A stretch of DNA of 64,000 nt from Methylumidiphilus sp963753955 (GCA_963753955.1 CAVWEM010000011.1:1-64000); one strand, 5' to 3'; numbered from the stretch's first letter, positions 47,949-56,522 are shown. Notes: generated by a model not told the origin, from the letters alone. Program-made: numbers and translations.

Positions 47949-49013
47949 TCAACGTAAGCGCGCAATGCCAAACACAGCGGCGCCAAATACCAGAAGCGTG
48001 GGAAAACTAGCGGCGAAGAGCGGATTCATATGGTAAACCAGGCCGATGTTCCCAAACATGCGGTCAAATAGATAAAACCCTAAGCCGAAAGTCACACCCA
48101 CCACGATGCGCTGGCCAAGGCTGGTCTCGCGCCGCAAGGTCATCACGAAAGGCACTGCCACCAGCAGCATGACCAAGGCGACGAAGGGGTTGACGATGCG
48201 TCCCCAAAACGCCAGATCGACGCTCGGATTCTTCTGTCCGTTGTCCTTGAGATACTCCATGTATTTCCACAATTCATAGGCCGAAAGGTACTCCGGCTTG
48301 ATCACGAAGATATTGAGCAATTCGGGTGCGAGCACGGACGCCCAATCGACGGCGGGAGTGGTCTCGCCCTGCGCGGAATCGCGGCCCAACCGAGTGATCT
48401 TGATATTGTCCAAGCGCCATTTCTTGCCATCGTAAACCGCCTTGTCGGCGTGGGTCTCCAGCTTCAGGCGGCGATCCTCGTCAAACTCAAAAATGCTGAT
48501 ATCGCCCAATTCCTGCTGCTGTTGGATCTGGCGGATATTGATATAAACCCGCCCGTCGCGCAGCCAAAATCCATACTTGGTGCGCGAGGCGACCTGCTTG
48601 TGGGCGGCGGCGGATTTGAACGTCAACGCCTCCCGTTCGGAAGGCGGGGCGAGGTATTCGCCGATCAAAGTGCCAAACACCGCCAACATCAACCCGGCCC
48701 GCATCACCGCCCAGATGATCCTGAACTTGGACGCCCCGGCCGCCTGCATGGCGACCAGTTCCCGGTTGCCACCCAGACCGCCCAAGGTCACCAGGCTGCC
48801 CAGCAACACCGCCGAGGGCAGCAGCTCATAAAAGTCGCGGGGTGAAGTCAAGCTCAGGTAGATAAAAATGTCCTTGATGCCATAGCCACCTTCCGACACG
48901 TCACCCAGCTCGTCGGTGAAGGTGAAGAAATTCACCAAAGACAACAAAATAATCGAGGCCACCAAAGCACCTTTGAGAACCTCCATGGCGATATAGCGGT
49001 TCAGCACCTTCAT
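47949..49013 (-). CDS. lptG: LPS export ABC transporter permease LptG
   Basis: LptG with LptF and LptB extracts lipopolysaccharide from the inner membrane. The 354-residue protein starts MKVLNRYIAMEVLKGALVAS, has six membrane helices and a periplasmic beta-jellyroll (about 130-250). It overlaps lptF by four bases. It is intact. Confidence 0.95.
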   Translation of the reverse strand: MKVLNRYIAMEVLKGALVASIILLSLVNFFTFTDELGDVSEGGYGIKDIFIYLSLTSPRDFYELLPSAVLLGSLVTLGGLGGNRELVAMQAAGASKFRIIWAVMRAGLMLAVFGTLIGEYLAPPSEREALTFKSAAAHKQVASRTKYGFWLRDGRVYINIRQIQQQQELGDISIFEFDEDRRLKLETHADKAVYDGKKWRLDNIKITRLGRDSAQGETTPAVDWASVLAPELLNIFVIKPEYLSAYELWKYMEYLKDNGQKNPSVDLAFWGRIVNPFVALVMLLVAVPFVMTLRRETSLGQRIVVGVTFGLGFYLFDRMFGNIGLVYHMNPLFAASFPTLLVFGAAVFGIARLR

Positions 49014-50161
49014 CTCGAAGATCTCCCGGTGAGCACCTGCCAGCACCATCTCACCCCCAGGTTCCGCAGCAGGTAAAACGCGATCAACACCGCCAAGCCG
49101 ACATAAACGCCGGAATAGGCCAGCCATAGCGGGGCTTTTCCCTTGATGAGCAGGCCCTGGGAAACGTTCTGGAGGTTGAAATAGATGATGTAAATCAGGA
49201 AAGCGGTCATCACATTGCCATACACCCCGCTGCGCGGGGCGACGCGGGAAATGGGAACGGCCAGGATGCCCAACATCAGCACCCCGAAAGGCACGGCAAG
49301 GCGGCGCTGCAACTCCGCCCATTGGAGTGTGCTTGTGGATTTCCACAACTGCAGGCTAGGCAGGGTGGACTCAAGCCTGAATCCATTTTCGTCAGCGACG
49401 CTATCTTGGTCGATCTTGACGGCGTATTCCTCGAATTCGCTGATGATATAGTCCGCCTGTCCCGGTGTGCCTTGGTAGCGGACGCCCTTGTCCAGCACCA
49501 CAAAATGCGAGCCGGTCTCGGTTTCATGCAGATATCCGCTTTCCGAAACGGTCACGCCGTTCTTGTCGCCGCTACGGCTCTGCACGAACACCTTGCCCAT
49601 CACGCCATCTGCCTCCGATAAGCTTTCGGCATACAACACCACATCGCCCCGGCTGAATTCATTGAAGCGTCCCGGCTTAATGCCGCGCAGATCGGCGGTC
49701 TTCTCGTCTTTTTTCATCAAAGACTGCACCTTGTCCTCAGACCACGGGAAAACATCCAGGGCCAGCCAGCCCGAGGCGAGGGCGAGCGGGATCAAAAACC
49801 ATGCGACGGCCCGGTAAATTCTCGCAAAGCTCACTCCGCCGGAGGCAAGCACGGCCATCTCCTGATCCCGGTACATGCGTCCGAATACCATGAGAATCGC
49901 CAGGAACAGGGCGGCAGGCAGCAGCATGATGAAGGCCGAGAGGATTTTCAGCCCCAGCAGCGTCAGCAAGGTATCGCCGGCGATCTCCCCCTCGATGGCC
50001 TTGGTGAGGATGCTGAGGAACTTGCGGCTGACGATGATGGTGACCAACACCGTCAGCACGGACAGCAGTGTCTTCACCAATTCCAAGACCAACATGCCGT
50101 CCAAAACCGGCAAAAGACGCAGACGCCTGGAAAAAGACGGTTTAAATGCGGTCGGATTCAT
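49010..50161 (-). CDS. lptF: LPS export ABC transporter permease LptF
   Basis: The 383-residue protein shows the YjgP/YjgQ family layout: helices at both ends and a periplasmic jellyroll (RGDVVLYAESLSEADG, VTVSESGYLHETETG). ELVKTLLSVLTVLVTII near the N-terminus and LQRRLAVPFGVLMLGILAVPI after the jellyroll are conserved. It is divergent from pepA with only 57 bases between start codons, the classical gammaproteobacterial arrangement. Confidence 0.95.
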   Translation of the reverse strand: MNPTAFKPSFSRRLRLLPVLDGMLVLELVKTLLSVLTVLVTIIVSRKFLSILTKAIEGEIAGDTLLTLLGLKILSAFIMLLPAALFLAILMVFGRMYRDQEMAVLASGGVSFARIYRAVAWFLIPLALASGWLALDVFPWSEDKVQSLMKKDEKTADLRGIKPGRFNEFSRGDVVLYAESLSEADGVMGKVFVQSRSGDKNGVTVSESGYLHETETGSHFVVLDKGVRYQGTPGQADYIISEFEEYAVKIDQDSVADENGFRLESTLPSLQLWKSTSTLQWAELQRRLAVPFGVLMLGILAVPISRVAPRSGVYGNVMTAFLIYIIYFNLQNVSQGLLIKGKAPLWLAYSGVYVGLAVLIAFYLLRNLGVRWCWQVLTGRSSR

Positions 50162-50218
50162 AATAAGCTTGTAAAAAAACCATTGCCCAATCACTCCAAA
50201 AAGCCAGCGGATATTATC

Positions 50219-51715
50219 ATGGACTACTCCACAAAATACGACTCACCGGAAAAGCTCCCCACCGATTGCCTGGTCGCGGGCTTCCATCAAAAGCGCAAGC
50301 TCGGCCCCACGGCGACAGCCCTTGACGAAGCCTTGGACGGACTCCTCACCCGCCTGCTCAAGCGCGACGACATTGAGGGCAAGGCCGGCGACACCTTGCT
50401 CGTCAACCATCTGTCCCAAGGCAAGGTCGAGCGTGTGCTGTTGGTCGGCTTGGGCAAGAAGGAAGAACTCAACCCGGCCAACTACCGCAAAGCGCTAGTC
50501 GCCGCCGCGACCGCCTTGAAAGCCAGCGGAACCAAACAAGCGACCTCCGCCCTGCATGAAGCGGATGTGCCGGACAAAACCCTGGACTGGAAAATCCGCC
50601 AGACTGTGGAAATCCTGGAAAGCGCCCTGTACCGCTACACGCAGACCAAATCCGAAAAGGAGCAAGGCAAGCCGCCCCGTCTGGCCAAACTGCAATTTCT
50701 GCTGGCGGCGGAAACCGACGAGGCACTGGCCGAAACCGGCGTCAGTCAAGGCAAGGCCATCGCCAAGGGCGTGGCCCTAGCCCGCGAACTGGGCAATCTG
50801 CCGGGCAATGTCTGCACACCTACCTATCTCGCCGAGCAAGCGGAAAAGCTAGGCAAGGAACACAAAAAGCTCAAGGTGAAAATCCTCGGCGAGGCCGAAC
50901 TGGAAGACTTGGGCATGGGCGCCTTCCTGTCGGTGTCCAAGGGCAGCCGCGAACCGGCCAAGCTCATCATCATCGAATACCACGGCGCTACAGACAAAAA
51001 AGCCAAGCCGCATGTGCTGGTCGGCAAAGGGCTCACCTTCGACGCCGGCGGCATTTCCATCAAGCCTTCGGCAGGCATGGACGAGATGAAATACGATATG
51101 TGCGGCGGCGCGGCGGTCATCGCCACCTTAGGGATAGCGGCGGAGTTGGAACTGCCGCTAAATGTGATCGGCTTGGTGCCGACCTCGGAAAACCTGCCCG
51201 ACGGCGCGGCCAACAAGCCCGGCGACATCGTCACCAGCATGGCCGGCATCACCATCGAGATCCTCAACACCGACGCCGAAGGCCGCTTGATCCTCTGCGA
51301 CACGCTGACCTACGCCAAACGCTACGACCCTGTCGCCGTCATCGACACCGCCACCCTGACCGGAGCCTGCATCGTCGCCTTAGGCAGGCATCCCAGCGGT
51401 CTGATGGGCAACGACGATGCCCTCTGCGACAGCCTGCTCCACGCCGGCGACATTTCCCAAGACCGCGTCTGGCGTTTGCCGCTGTGGGAAGATTATCAGG
51501 AGCAGCTTAAATCCAACTTCGCCGATGTCGCCAACATCGGCGGGCCGGATGGCGGCACCATTACCGCCGGCTGCTTCCTCTCCCGCTTCGCCAAAGACTT
51601 CAAATGGGCGCATGTGGACATCGCCGGCACGGCCTGGAAGACCGGCGCGGACAAAGGCGCGACCGGCCGCCCGGTGCCGCTGTTGTCGCAATATCTGATC
51701 GACCAGGCGCAATGA
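50219..51715 (+). CDS. pepA: Leucyl aminopeptidase (M17)
   Basis: PepA is a hexameric two-metal aminopeptidase that also binds DNA. The 498-residue product has the metal-site motifs LVGKGLTFDAGGISIKPS, DMCGGAAV, the family signature NTDAEGRLIL and the catalytic Lys/Arg region. ATG 50219 gives a normal N-terminal domain. It is intact, and its stop overlaps the holC start (ATGA). Confidence 0.96.
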   Translation: MDYSTKYDSPEKLPTDCLVAGFHQKRKLGPTATALDEALDGLLTRLLKRDDIEGKAGDTLLVNHLSQGKVERVLLVGLGKKEELNPANYRKALVAAATALKASGTKQATSALHEADVPDKTLDWKIRQTVEILESALYRYTQTKSEKEQGKPPRLAKLQFLLAAETDEALAETGVSQGKAIAKGVALARELGNLPGNVCTPTYLAEQAEKLGKEHKKLKVKILGEAELEDLGMGAFLSVSKGSREPAKLIIIEYHGATDKKAKPHVLVGKGLTFDAGGISIKPSAGMDEMKYDMCGGAAVIATLGIAAELELPLNVIGLVPTSENLPDGAANKPGDIVTSMAGITIEILNTDAEGRLILCDTLTYAKRYDPVAVIDTATLTGACIVALGRHPSGLMGNDDALCDSLLHAGDISQDRVWRLPLWEDYQEQLKSNFADVANIGGPDGGTITAGCFLSRFAKDFKWAHVDIAGTAWKTGADKGATGRPVPLLSQYLIDQAQ

Positions 51716-52143
51716 CCCGGATCGACTTTTACATACTGCCGACCGACACCCCGCATGACCGCCGGGTGCTGGCCTGCAAGCTGACCGAAAAAGCCTGGCG
51801 GCAAGGCATGAAGATATATATCCACACGGCTTCCGGGGCGGAGGCCGACATCATGGACAGGCTGCTGTGGACTTTCCGGCAAGGCAGTTTCATCCCCCAC
51901 CAAAAAACCACCGCCTCCGCCGCCGAGCGGGAGGATATCAATGTGTTGATTGGCAACGGTGAGCCACCGGAGGGATTCCGCGATTTGGTGATCAACCTTT
52001 CGCTGGAACAGCCGCCGAGGTTTGAGTCATGTCAACGGCTGGCTGAAATAGTGGATGCGGAGGAAACCATGCGGGCCGAGGGGCGCAGGCGGTATGCGGC
52101 TTATAAGCAATTAGGGTATGAGTTGGAGACCCACAAGCTATAA
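51712..52143 (+). CDS. holC: DNA polymerase III chi subunit
   Basis: HolC links the clamp loader to SSB. The 143-residue product starts MTRIDFYILPTDTPHDRRVLAC and has the chi-family segments LTEKAWRQGMKIYIH, DIMDRLLWTFRQGSFIPH and LINLSLEQPP-like sequence. It is translationally coupled to pepA, the usual order. Confidence 0.93.
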   Translation: MTRIDFYILPTDTPHDRRVLACKLTEKAWRQGMKIYIHTASGAEADIMDRLLWTFRQGSFIPHQKTTASAAEREDINVLIGNGEPPEGFRDLVINLSLEQPPRFESCQRLAEIVDAEETMRAEGRRRYAAYKQLGYELETHKL

Positions 52144-52147
52144 ATCC

Positions 52148-52235
52148 CGAGCCAATGCTCCCCGCTCCCACTTGGGAGAGAGGCCGGGGGCTATTGCTCC
52201 CCTCTCCCTCTGGGAGAGGGGCCGGGGGAGAGGGA
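52148..52235. repeat. Two GC-rich hairpin repeats between holC and intI
   Basis: CTCCCACTTGGGAGAG and CTCCCTCTGGGAGAGG stems each followed by GCCGGGGG-type tails form a tandem pair. They lie between convergent holC and intI and may terminate both. Confidence 0.7.
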
Positions 52236-52237
52236 TT

Positions 52238-53266
52238 TTATAGCCGATCCAAAGGACTCACCACGCCTTTCCCGCCCCGGTTCAACACATGCGTGTAAAT
52301 CATCGTCGTCGCCACGTCCTTGTGGCCCAGCAACTCCTGCACCGTGCGGATGTCGTAGCCGGATTCCAACAGATGGGTGGCGAAGGAATGGCGCAGGGTG
52401 TGCGGCGACACCGGCTTGACAATCCCCGCCGCCAGCGCCGCCTTGCGCACCGCCCGCTGCATCGCCTTCTCGTCCACATGATGCCGCCGCCGCGCCCCCG
52501 AGCGTGGATCGACGGAAAACGAATTGGCCGGAAACACATACTGCCAGCCCCACGCCTTGGGGGCATTGGGATATTTCACCGCCAAAGCATCGGGTAGCCA
52601 TGCCTCGCCAAAACCCGAGGCCAAATCCTCCTCATGCAATGCCTTCACCTTCGCCAGATGCGCCCGCAATGGCTCCGCCAAAGCCGCAGGCAGCACCGTC
52701 ACCCGATCCTTCGCCCCTTTGCCATCGCGCACTGTGATCTGCCGCATGTCGAAATCCATGTCTTTCACCCGCAGGCGCAAGCCCTCCAGCAAGCGCATCC
52801 CGGTTCCGTACAACAACCGCGCCACCAGCCCCAAAGTCCCCTCCACCCGGTCCAACAGCGCTCCGGTTTCGCGCACCGTCAGCACCGTCGGTAAATGCTT
52901 GGGCCGCTTCGCCCGCACCAGCCCGTCCAGCCAAGGCAATTGCATCCCCAACACTTCCTTATACAAAAACAGCAAAGCCGCCAAGGCTTGGTTTTGCGTC
53001 GAAGATGCGACATTTCTCTGCACCGCCAAATCCGTCAAAAATGCCTCCACCTCCGCCATCCCCATCTCTCTGGGATGGCGCTTGCCATGGAACCAGATAA
53101 ACCGCCTGATCCATCCCAGATAAGCCTCCTCCGTGCGCAGGCTGTAGTGCTTCACGCGCAGCCTCTCTCGCACAGTCTCCAACAAGCCGGGACGGTGCGC
53201 CTCGCCTGTCGCGCTAACAGGCTCTGTTGTCGGACTAATCGGCTGGCTAAGCGGCACGGCGGGCAT
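52238..53266 (-). CDS. intI: Integron integrase IntI
   Basis: The 342-residue tyrosine recombinase has an N-terminal SAM-like domain, catalytic R158 (LLYGTGMRLLEG), H289 and R292 (SPHTLRHSFATHLL), H315 (LLGHKDV) and Y324 (TMIYTHV). The integron-specific insert (EAWLPDALAVKYPNAPKAWG, then YVFPANSFSVDPRSG, RRHHVDEKAMQ) between the second and third motifs separates IntI from XerC/D. ATG 53266 follows an AGGGG by six bases; a TTG at 53305 is less likely. It is intact and points away from the cassette array, the normal layout. IntI recombines attC hairpins with attI. Confidence 0.96.
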   Translation of the reverse strand: MPAVPLSQPISPTTEPVSATGEAHRPGLLETVRERLRVKHYSLRTEEAYLGWIRRFIWFHGKRHPREMGMAEVEAFLTDLAVQRNVASSTQNQALAALLFLYKEVLGMQLPWLDGLVRAKRPKHLPTVLTVRETGALLDRVEGTLGLVARLLYGTGMRLLEGLRLRVKDMDFDMRQITVRDGKGAKDRVTVLPAALAEPLRAHLAKVKALHEEDLASGFGEAWLPDALAVKYPNAPKAWGWQYVFPANSFSVDPRSGARRRHHVDEKAMQRAVRKAALAAGIVKPVSPHTLRHSFATHLLESGYDIRTVQELLGHKDVATTMIYTHVLNRGGKGVVSPLDRL

Positions 53267-53375
53267 GGCGATCCCCTGAAAATGCTGCCAGCGGGCAAGC
53301 GTCAACTGGCATTGAATGACAAATCATTGATTTTCTTATTTTAATATTTTTGGGTTAGAAAAATAAATGTTCATG

Positions 53376-53403
53376 TTGACACAATGGGCAGAAAATGTAT
53401 CAT
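53376..53403 (+). promoter_or_regulatory. Cassette promoter (Pc-like)
   Basis: A perfect -35 TTGACA (53376-53381), a 16-base spacer and -10 TATCAT (53398-53403, five of six to consensus) point into the array. It lies between intI and the first cassette, where Pc promoters of chromosomal integrons are often found. It is the best sigma70 match in the window. Confidence 0.7.
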
Positions 53404-53508
53404 AAACGTCGAAGGATTAGACGACAACTGTTTAGTGTGTTATGCGACACGGCCCTTGTCGCCCTAATCGGGCAAAGACGACAAGTGTCGTCTAATTAGG
53501 CGTTGAGC
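53404..53508 (+). other. attI-like region with core site GTTGAGC
   Basis: The core GTTGAGC (53502-53508) matches GTTRRRY and marks the insertion point of the first cassette. Upstream are two AGACGACA-type direct repeats (near 53419 and 53475), the second forming the inverted repeat AGACGACA-AG-TGTCGTCT, as expected for IntI-binding arms. The assignment rests on position and core match. Confidence 0.65.
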
Positions 53509-53703
53509 GCGAATAGATACCTTTTAATACTGAATGCCGACAGTATAGGGTGGACAAAACGGGAAAAATCTGCTAAAAAGCGAAGCGCCTTATGCGTGTC
53601 GCATAACGAGTTGATGCGAACACGCGACAGGCGCTTCGCCTTTAAAGGCGTTTCCCACTTCGCCCCCCTTTTCTGCGGCATTCGTGCTTGCCGGTCTATT
53701 CCC
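53503..53703 (+). other. First cassette body, no confident gene
   Basis: Open frames exist on both strands (plus strand from TTG 53503; minus strand 53496-53729) but none has a good start site or a recognised family. A 60-base imperfect hairpin, GCGAAGCGCCT at 53579 pairing with AGGCGCTTCGC near 53639, dominates it. It may be a promoter or non-coding cassette. Confidence 0.4.
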
Positions 53704-53822
53704 GCCCAACCCGTCGCTCCAGCGTACACGTCTACGGGGCTTCGTTCAGGTCTGTGGCAAACGAAAGGGCCATGGCTATTTTCAAGTTCGCCGTGACGTG
53801 ACGCTGAGCTCAGGCGTTAGGC
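53704..53822 (+). other. attC site 1
   Basis: R'' GCCCAAC (53704-53710) and R' GTTAGGC (53816-53822) bound 119 bases with an extended imperfect stem. Its interior differs from the other attC sites here, so this first cassette probably came from another integron. Confidence 0.75.
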
Positions 53823-53855
53823 TGCTCTTAAATTTACTTTTCAGGGGTTATCAAA

Positions 53856-54104
53856 ATGCATCCAATAGTTACCCAACTTCTTACGGGCAAGGACAATAAA
53901 ACTCACGACATTGCACGTTGGCTTGCTGTTATATCTTTTTTAGTAGGACTGCTACTTCAAATTTATGTTGTCATAATAAAGGGAAATCCTTTTGACTTAC
54001 AACAATTCGGGATAGGGTTTGGCGCTATGATCACAGGATTTGGAGCCGCGATTAAACTAAAAGAGAACTCCGAGCCAGAACCACCACCACCACCACCTAA
54101 ATAG
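53856..54104 (+). CDS. Holin-like small membrane protein, cassette gene
   Basis: The 82-residue product MHPIVTQLLTGKDNKTHDIA has two membrane helices (about residues 22-42 and 51-68) and a Pro-rich tail (EPEPPPPPPK). The layout resembles small phage holins and membrane toxins but no family is certain. It starts 33 bases after attC1, is AT-rich, and a GGATGCG hairpin follows its stop. Confidence 0.65.
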   Translation: MHPIVTQLLTGKDNKTHDIARWLAVISFLVGLLLQIYVVIIKGNPFDLQQFGIGFGAMITGFGAAIKLKENSEPEPPPPPPK

Positions 54105-54106
54105 AA

Positions 54107-54133
54107 GGATGCGATGAGGAACGAACCGCATCC
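54107..54133 (+). repeat. Conserved-loop hairpin before attC2
   Basis: Stem GGATGCG (54107-54113) pairs with CGCATCC (54127-54133); loop ATGAGGAACGAAC. The same loop is carried on different stems at 62376-62400 and 63514-63537, and outside the integron at 30553-30577. Confidence 0.65.
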
Positions 54134-54147
54134 ATCCGTAAATCCAT

Positions 54148-54243
54148 GCCTAACATTCCGTTCGACCGCACCCGCGCCACAAAGCGGTTTCGTGTTTTCA
54201 AGTTTCGTGGGGTGGCGCGGGGCGGTCAACGCGGTCGTTAGGC
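54148..54243 (+). other. attC site 2
   Basis: R'' GCCTAAC (54148-54154) and R' GTTAGGC (54237-54243), 96 bases. The interior GACCGCACCCGCGCCACAAA is paired with its near complement TTTCGTGGGGTGGCGCGG, giving the usual folded-strand attC. Confidence 0.88.
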
Positions 54244-54275
54244 CGTTAAATTTTAATCGGAAAGGAGTGCGTAAA

Positions 54276-54581
54276 ATGTCTTTAAGATACTCATCGACAT
54301 ACGAAACTGCACGGGGAGTTTCTCAAATAGTATCCCTTATTGGATGGATTCTTGTTGCTATTGGTGTTGGGGGAGTTGTCTTTTTGGTTAAACAAGCAGG
54401 AGGATTTGAACAACTCTTATCTGGCATGGGGGCCATTGGAGCTATTCTTTCTCTCTTAGTTTCTGTGGCAGGTCTACTTTTGGTCACGTCAGGACAGGTT
54501 GTCCGTGCTACAGTGGATAACGCAGACAATAGTGGGCAAATACTTTACTTGCTCAAAACCATGTCGCACGAAGAAAAATAA
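54276..54581 (+). CDS. Two-segment membrane protein, cassette gene
   Basis: The 101-residue product starts MSLRYSSTYETARGVSQIVS and has two or three hydrophobic segments (about 15-38 and 50-72). ATG 54276 follows AAAGGAG; the open frame upstream is translated attC and was excluded. No family is certain. It fills cassette 3 alone. Confidence 0.7.
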   Translation: MSLRYSSTYETARGVSQIVSLIGWILVAIGVGGVVFLVKQAGGFEQLLSGMGAIGAILSLLVSVAGLLLVTSGQVVRATVDNADNSGQILYLLKTMSHEEK

Positions 54582-54627
54582 TCTAACCGGGTAGCTTAGG
54601 CAACGGCTCTCGTCGCCCAGCATTTCC

Positions 54628-54727
54628 ACTTAACATACCTTCTAACCCAGCGCACCCGCGCCACGAAGCGCCTTGGTGTTTTCAGGTTTTGTGGTGTGGC
54701 GCGGGGCGCTGATCGCAGGCGTTAGGC
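54628..54727 (+). other. attC site 3
   Basis: R'' ACTTAAC (54628-54634) and R' GTTAGGC (54721-54727), 100 bases. The central CCAGCGCACCCGCGCCACGA is shared with sites 5-8, but the first bases differ. Confidence 0.82.
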
Positions 54728-54775
54728 AGTGCGGCATCACCTTTTTATGCCGCATTTTTTAAAGGAAATCATGTG

Positions 54776-55033
54776 ATGAAAGTAAAAGCGAGTCGTGTTG
54801 TGCTGGTGTTTACTTGTTCCATACTTTGCAGTTGCGCCGGCATGGGTCATATTGGTTATAGATGTGAAGGGCAGCCCAAGAGTGCTGTCTTGCAAAAATT
54901 TGGCCCGCCGGAAAGAGTCATTAAGAGTATTGAGAACGCCGAGACTTGGGAATATACGATGGGAGGTGGCGTAAAAACCTACACGTTCCTAGGTGATAAA
55001 TGTGTTAAAGAAAACAGTCGCAGCCAGAATTGA
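54776..55033 (+). CDS. Small lipoprotein, cassette gene
   Basis: The 85-residue product has a lipobox ILCSC after a short signal and a BamE/OmlA-like core (CEGQPKSAVLQKFGPPERVI, then ETWEYTMGGGVKTYTFLGDK). Proteins with this fold often bind other envelope proteins. ATG 54776 follows an AAGGAA; a GTG one codon earlier is possible. AT-rich. No attC follows before the next gene. Confidence 0.75.
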   Translation: MKVKASRVVLVFTCSILCSCAGMGHIGYRCEGQPKSAVLQKFGPPERVIKSIENAETWEYTMGGGVKTYTFLGDKCVKENSRSQN

Positions 55034-55192
55034 AGGAATTTAGTAAGGTGTATTCGTAGCGGCGTAGATTGGGTTACGGCTCTATCGCAAATCAACAAAT
55101 ATCAAAGCCTAATGGTAGTCAGGCGGCGGTGAAGTTTGTCGAGCAATAACACCAATGAAGTTCATACAGATCAAAGGTAAAGGAGAAAAATA
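55034..55192. other. Gap between two cassette genes without a detectable attC
   Basis: No RYYYAAC/GTTRRRY pair with internal symmetry is seen between the lipoprotein gene and the next gene. The two genes may share one cassette, or an attC here was lost. Confidence 0.4.
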
Positions 55193-55798
55193 ATGAAATC
55201 AATTATGCGCTTATTCATTGCGTTCGCGCTAACAATCTTTGCTTTTTCAGTATCGGCAGAAGATTTCCCAAAACCTAACAATACAGAGATCGAAAAATTA
55301 CTTAAAATCAATCTTCAAGGTGGAAACATACCAACCACTTGGGTAGGGTTTATTGCTGGCAGTACCAGCAATGCAATAATAAACCAAACTGAAGTTATGG
55401 AGTGGGGAATATTCAATAATAGAGAACAATATTGGCCAGCAAAAATTAGGGTTGCTGGTAGTGCCGAGTTCCTAGCTGGATTGGGAGGCGGACAAGTCAA
55501 GCAATTTAATGTACTTGCTGAGTTTAGATTTTATAAAGATGATTACGGAAAATTAAAAGCTTATACTTTGGACTTCGGTGGCTGGCAAATTATACCAGAC
55601 AGAAATGTTTCCAATTACACTCCTAAATCTGAGGCTCCTAAATCAAGATCAGAATGCCTCGCTTCTACCGCTGAAGAATGCATGTCTCAGAAAATTGCTG
55701 GGGAATGCGCCAAAAGTACTGATAGTACTAGTAACCTTGGGCCTTGCATGAGTCAACATGGGTACAGTTGGAATGGTTTTAAGTGGGTAAAGCAATAA
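55193..55798 (+). CDS. Secreted protein of unknown function, cassette gene
   Basis: The 201-residue product has a signal peptide (MKSIMRLFIAFALTIFAFSVSAED), a central domain (WPAKIRVAGSAEFLAGLG, then FNVLAEFRFYKDDYGKLKAY) and a Cys-rich tail with six Cys (SRSECLASTAEECM, AGECAKS, LGPCMSQHGYSW). AAAGGAG precedes the ATG. AT-rich. The six Cys suggest disulfide pairing outside the cytoplasm. Confidence 0.7.
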   Translation: MKSIMRLFIAFALTIFAFSVSAEDFPKPNNTEIEKLLKINLQGGNIPTTWVGFIAGSTSNAIINQTEVMEWGIFNNREQYWPAKIRVAGSAEFLAGLGGGQVKQFNVLAEFRFYKDDYGKLKAYTLDFGGWQIIPDRNVSNYTPKSEAPKSRSECLASTAEECMSQKIAGECAKSTDSTSNLGPCMSQHGYSWNGFKWVKQ

Positions 55799-55810
55799 TG
55801 AAGCAGGGCC

Positions 55811-55915
55811 GTAGGGCGCAATAGCGAAGCGTATTGCGCCGAATGTTGAGTTATCGCCATGCGGCGCAATTCACTTCGCTATTGCGTCCTACGGGATTGC
55901 GTTACCGCGTTAGGT
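55811..55915. repeat. Inverted pair of cassette-tail hairpins and a lone R' site
   Basis: GGCGCAATA (55815-55823) with TATTGCGCC (55832-55840), loop GCGAAGCG, is followed by an inverted copy (GGCGCAATTCACTTCGCTATTGCG). The two arms can also pair with each other over about 30 bases. GTTAGGT (55909-55915) fits an R' box, but no R'' partner is visible, so the attC of this cassette seems damaged or replaced by the repeat. Confidence 0.55.
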
Positions 55916-55976
55916 AAGGCTTCTAGGCTGCTTCACTTTGCCGCCTTATGTGAGAATACTTTTTAGGAACAAAAAG

Positions 55977-56522
55977 ATGTCCTTTTCAAAAAAGTTTAAA
56001 TACAGGTTGCTGAACGTATTTGCTTCGGCATTGATGATTCTTTTTTTCTCATATAATGGATTCGCTGCCAACACGTTACAGGGCAATGATATGTATTGTG
56101 AGAAATATTGCGGGATATGGACATACTACGATAAACAACGCGACAGTCAAAGCTATTTCCAGATAACGAGAGATAAGCTTGATAAATTCAAGTTCAGGAA
56201 TGGGGGCAACGACTATGAACACAGAAACATGGTAAGCAAAAAATATATAGTTTGGTACGGAGACAACGTATTTGTTGAAGACTTAAAAGGAAATCGACTA
56301 AAAGGTATTTATCTAAAGCCATCAAATGGAAAACTAAAAGGGATTTTCTTTTCATCTAACTTTTGGGCAACCCATAGCATTATTCAAAGCATTGAAATAA
56401 CTATAGAGAGTAAGTCTAGGGATAAATTAATCTATTCAGAAAGAGGTGTTATAGGTGAAAAAACAAAGAATTTAGGCGCAGAACCACCAACTGTGTATGA
56501 AGCAACCCGGCTTGATGAGTGA
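55977..56522 (+). CDS. Secreted protein of unknown function, cassette gene
   Basis: The 181-residue product has a signal peptide (LLNVFASALMILFFSYNGFA) and a mature part with C-E-K-Y-C-G-I-W and many aromatic and charged residues (YIVWYGDNVFVEDLKGN). ATG 55977 lies after AGGA. About 36 percent GC, far below the genome. No family recognised; probably periplasmic. Confidence 0.65.
   Translation: MSFSKKFKYRLLNVFASALMILFFSYNGFAANTLQGNDMYCEKYCGIWTYYDKQRDSQSYFQITRDKLDKFKFRNGGNDYEHRNMVSKKYIVWYGDNVFVEDLKGNRLKGIYLKPSNGKLKGIFFSSNFWATHSIIQSIEITIESKSRDKLIYSERGVIGEKTKNLGAEPPTVYEATRLDE

Noticed and set aside
52238..53266. Calling the integrase XerC/XerD or a phage integrase
   Set aside because: The extra segment between catalytic motifs and the adjacent attC array identify it as IntI.
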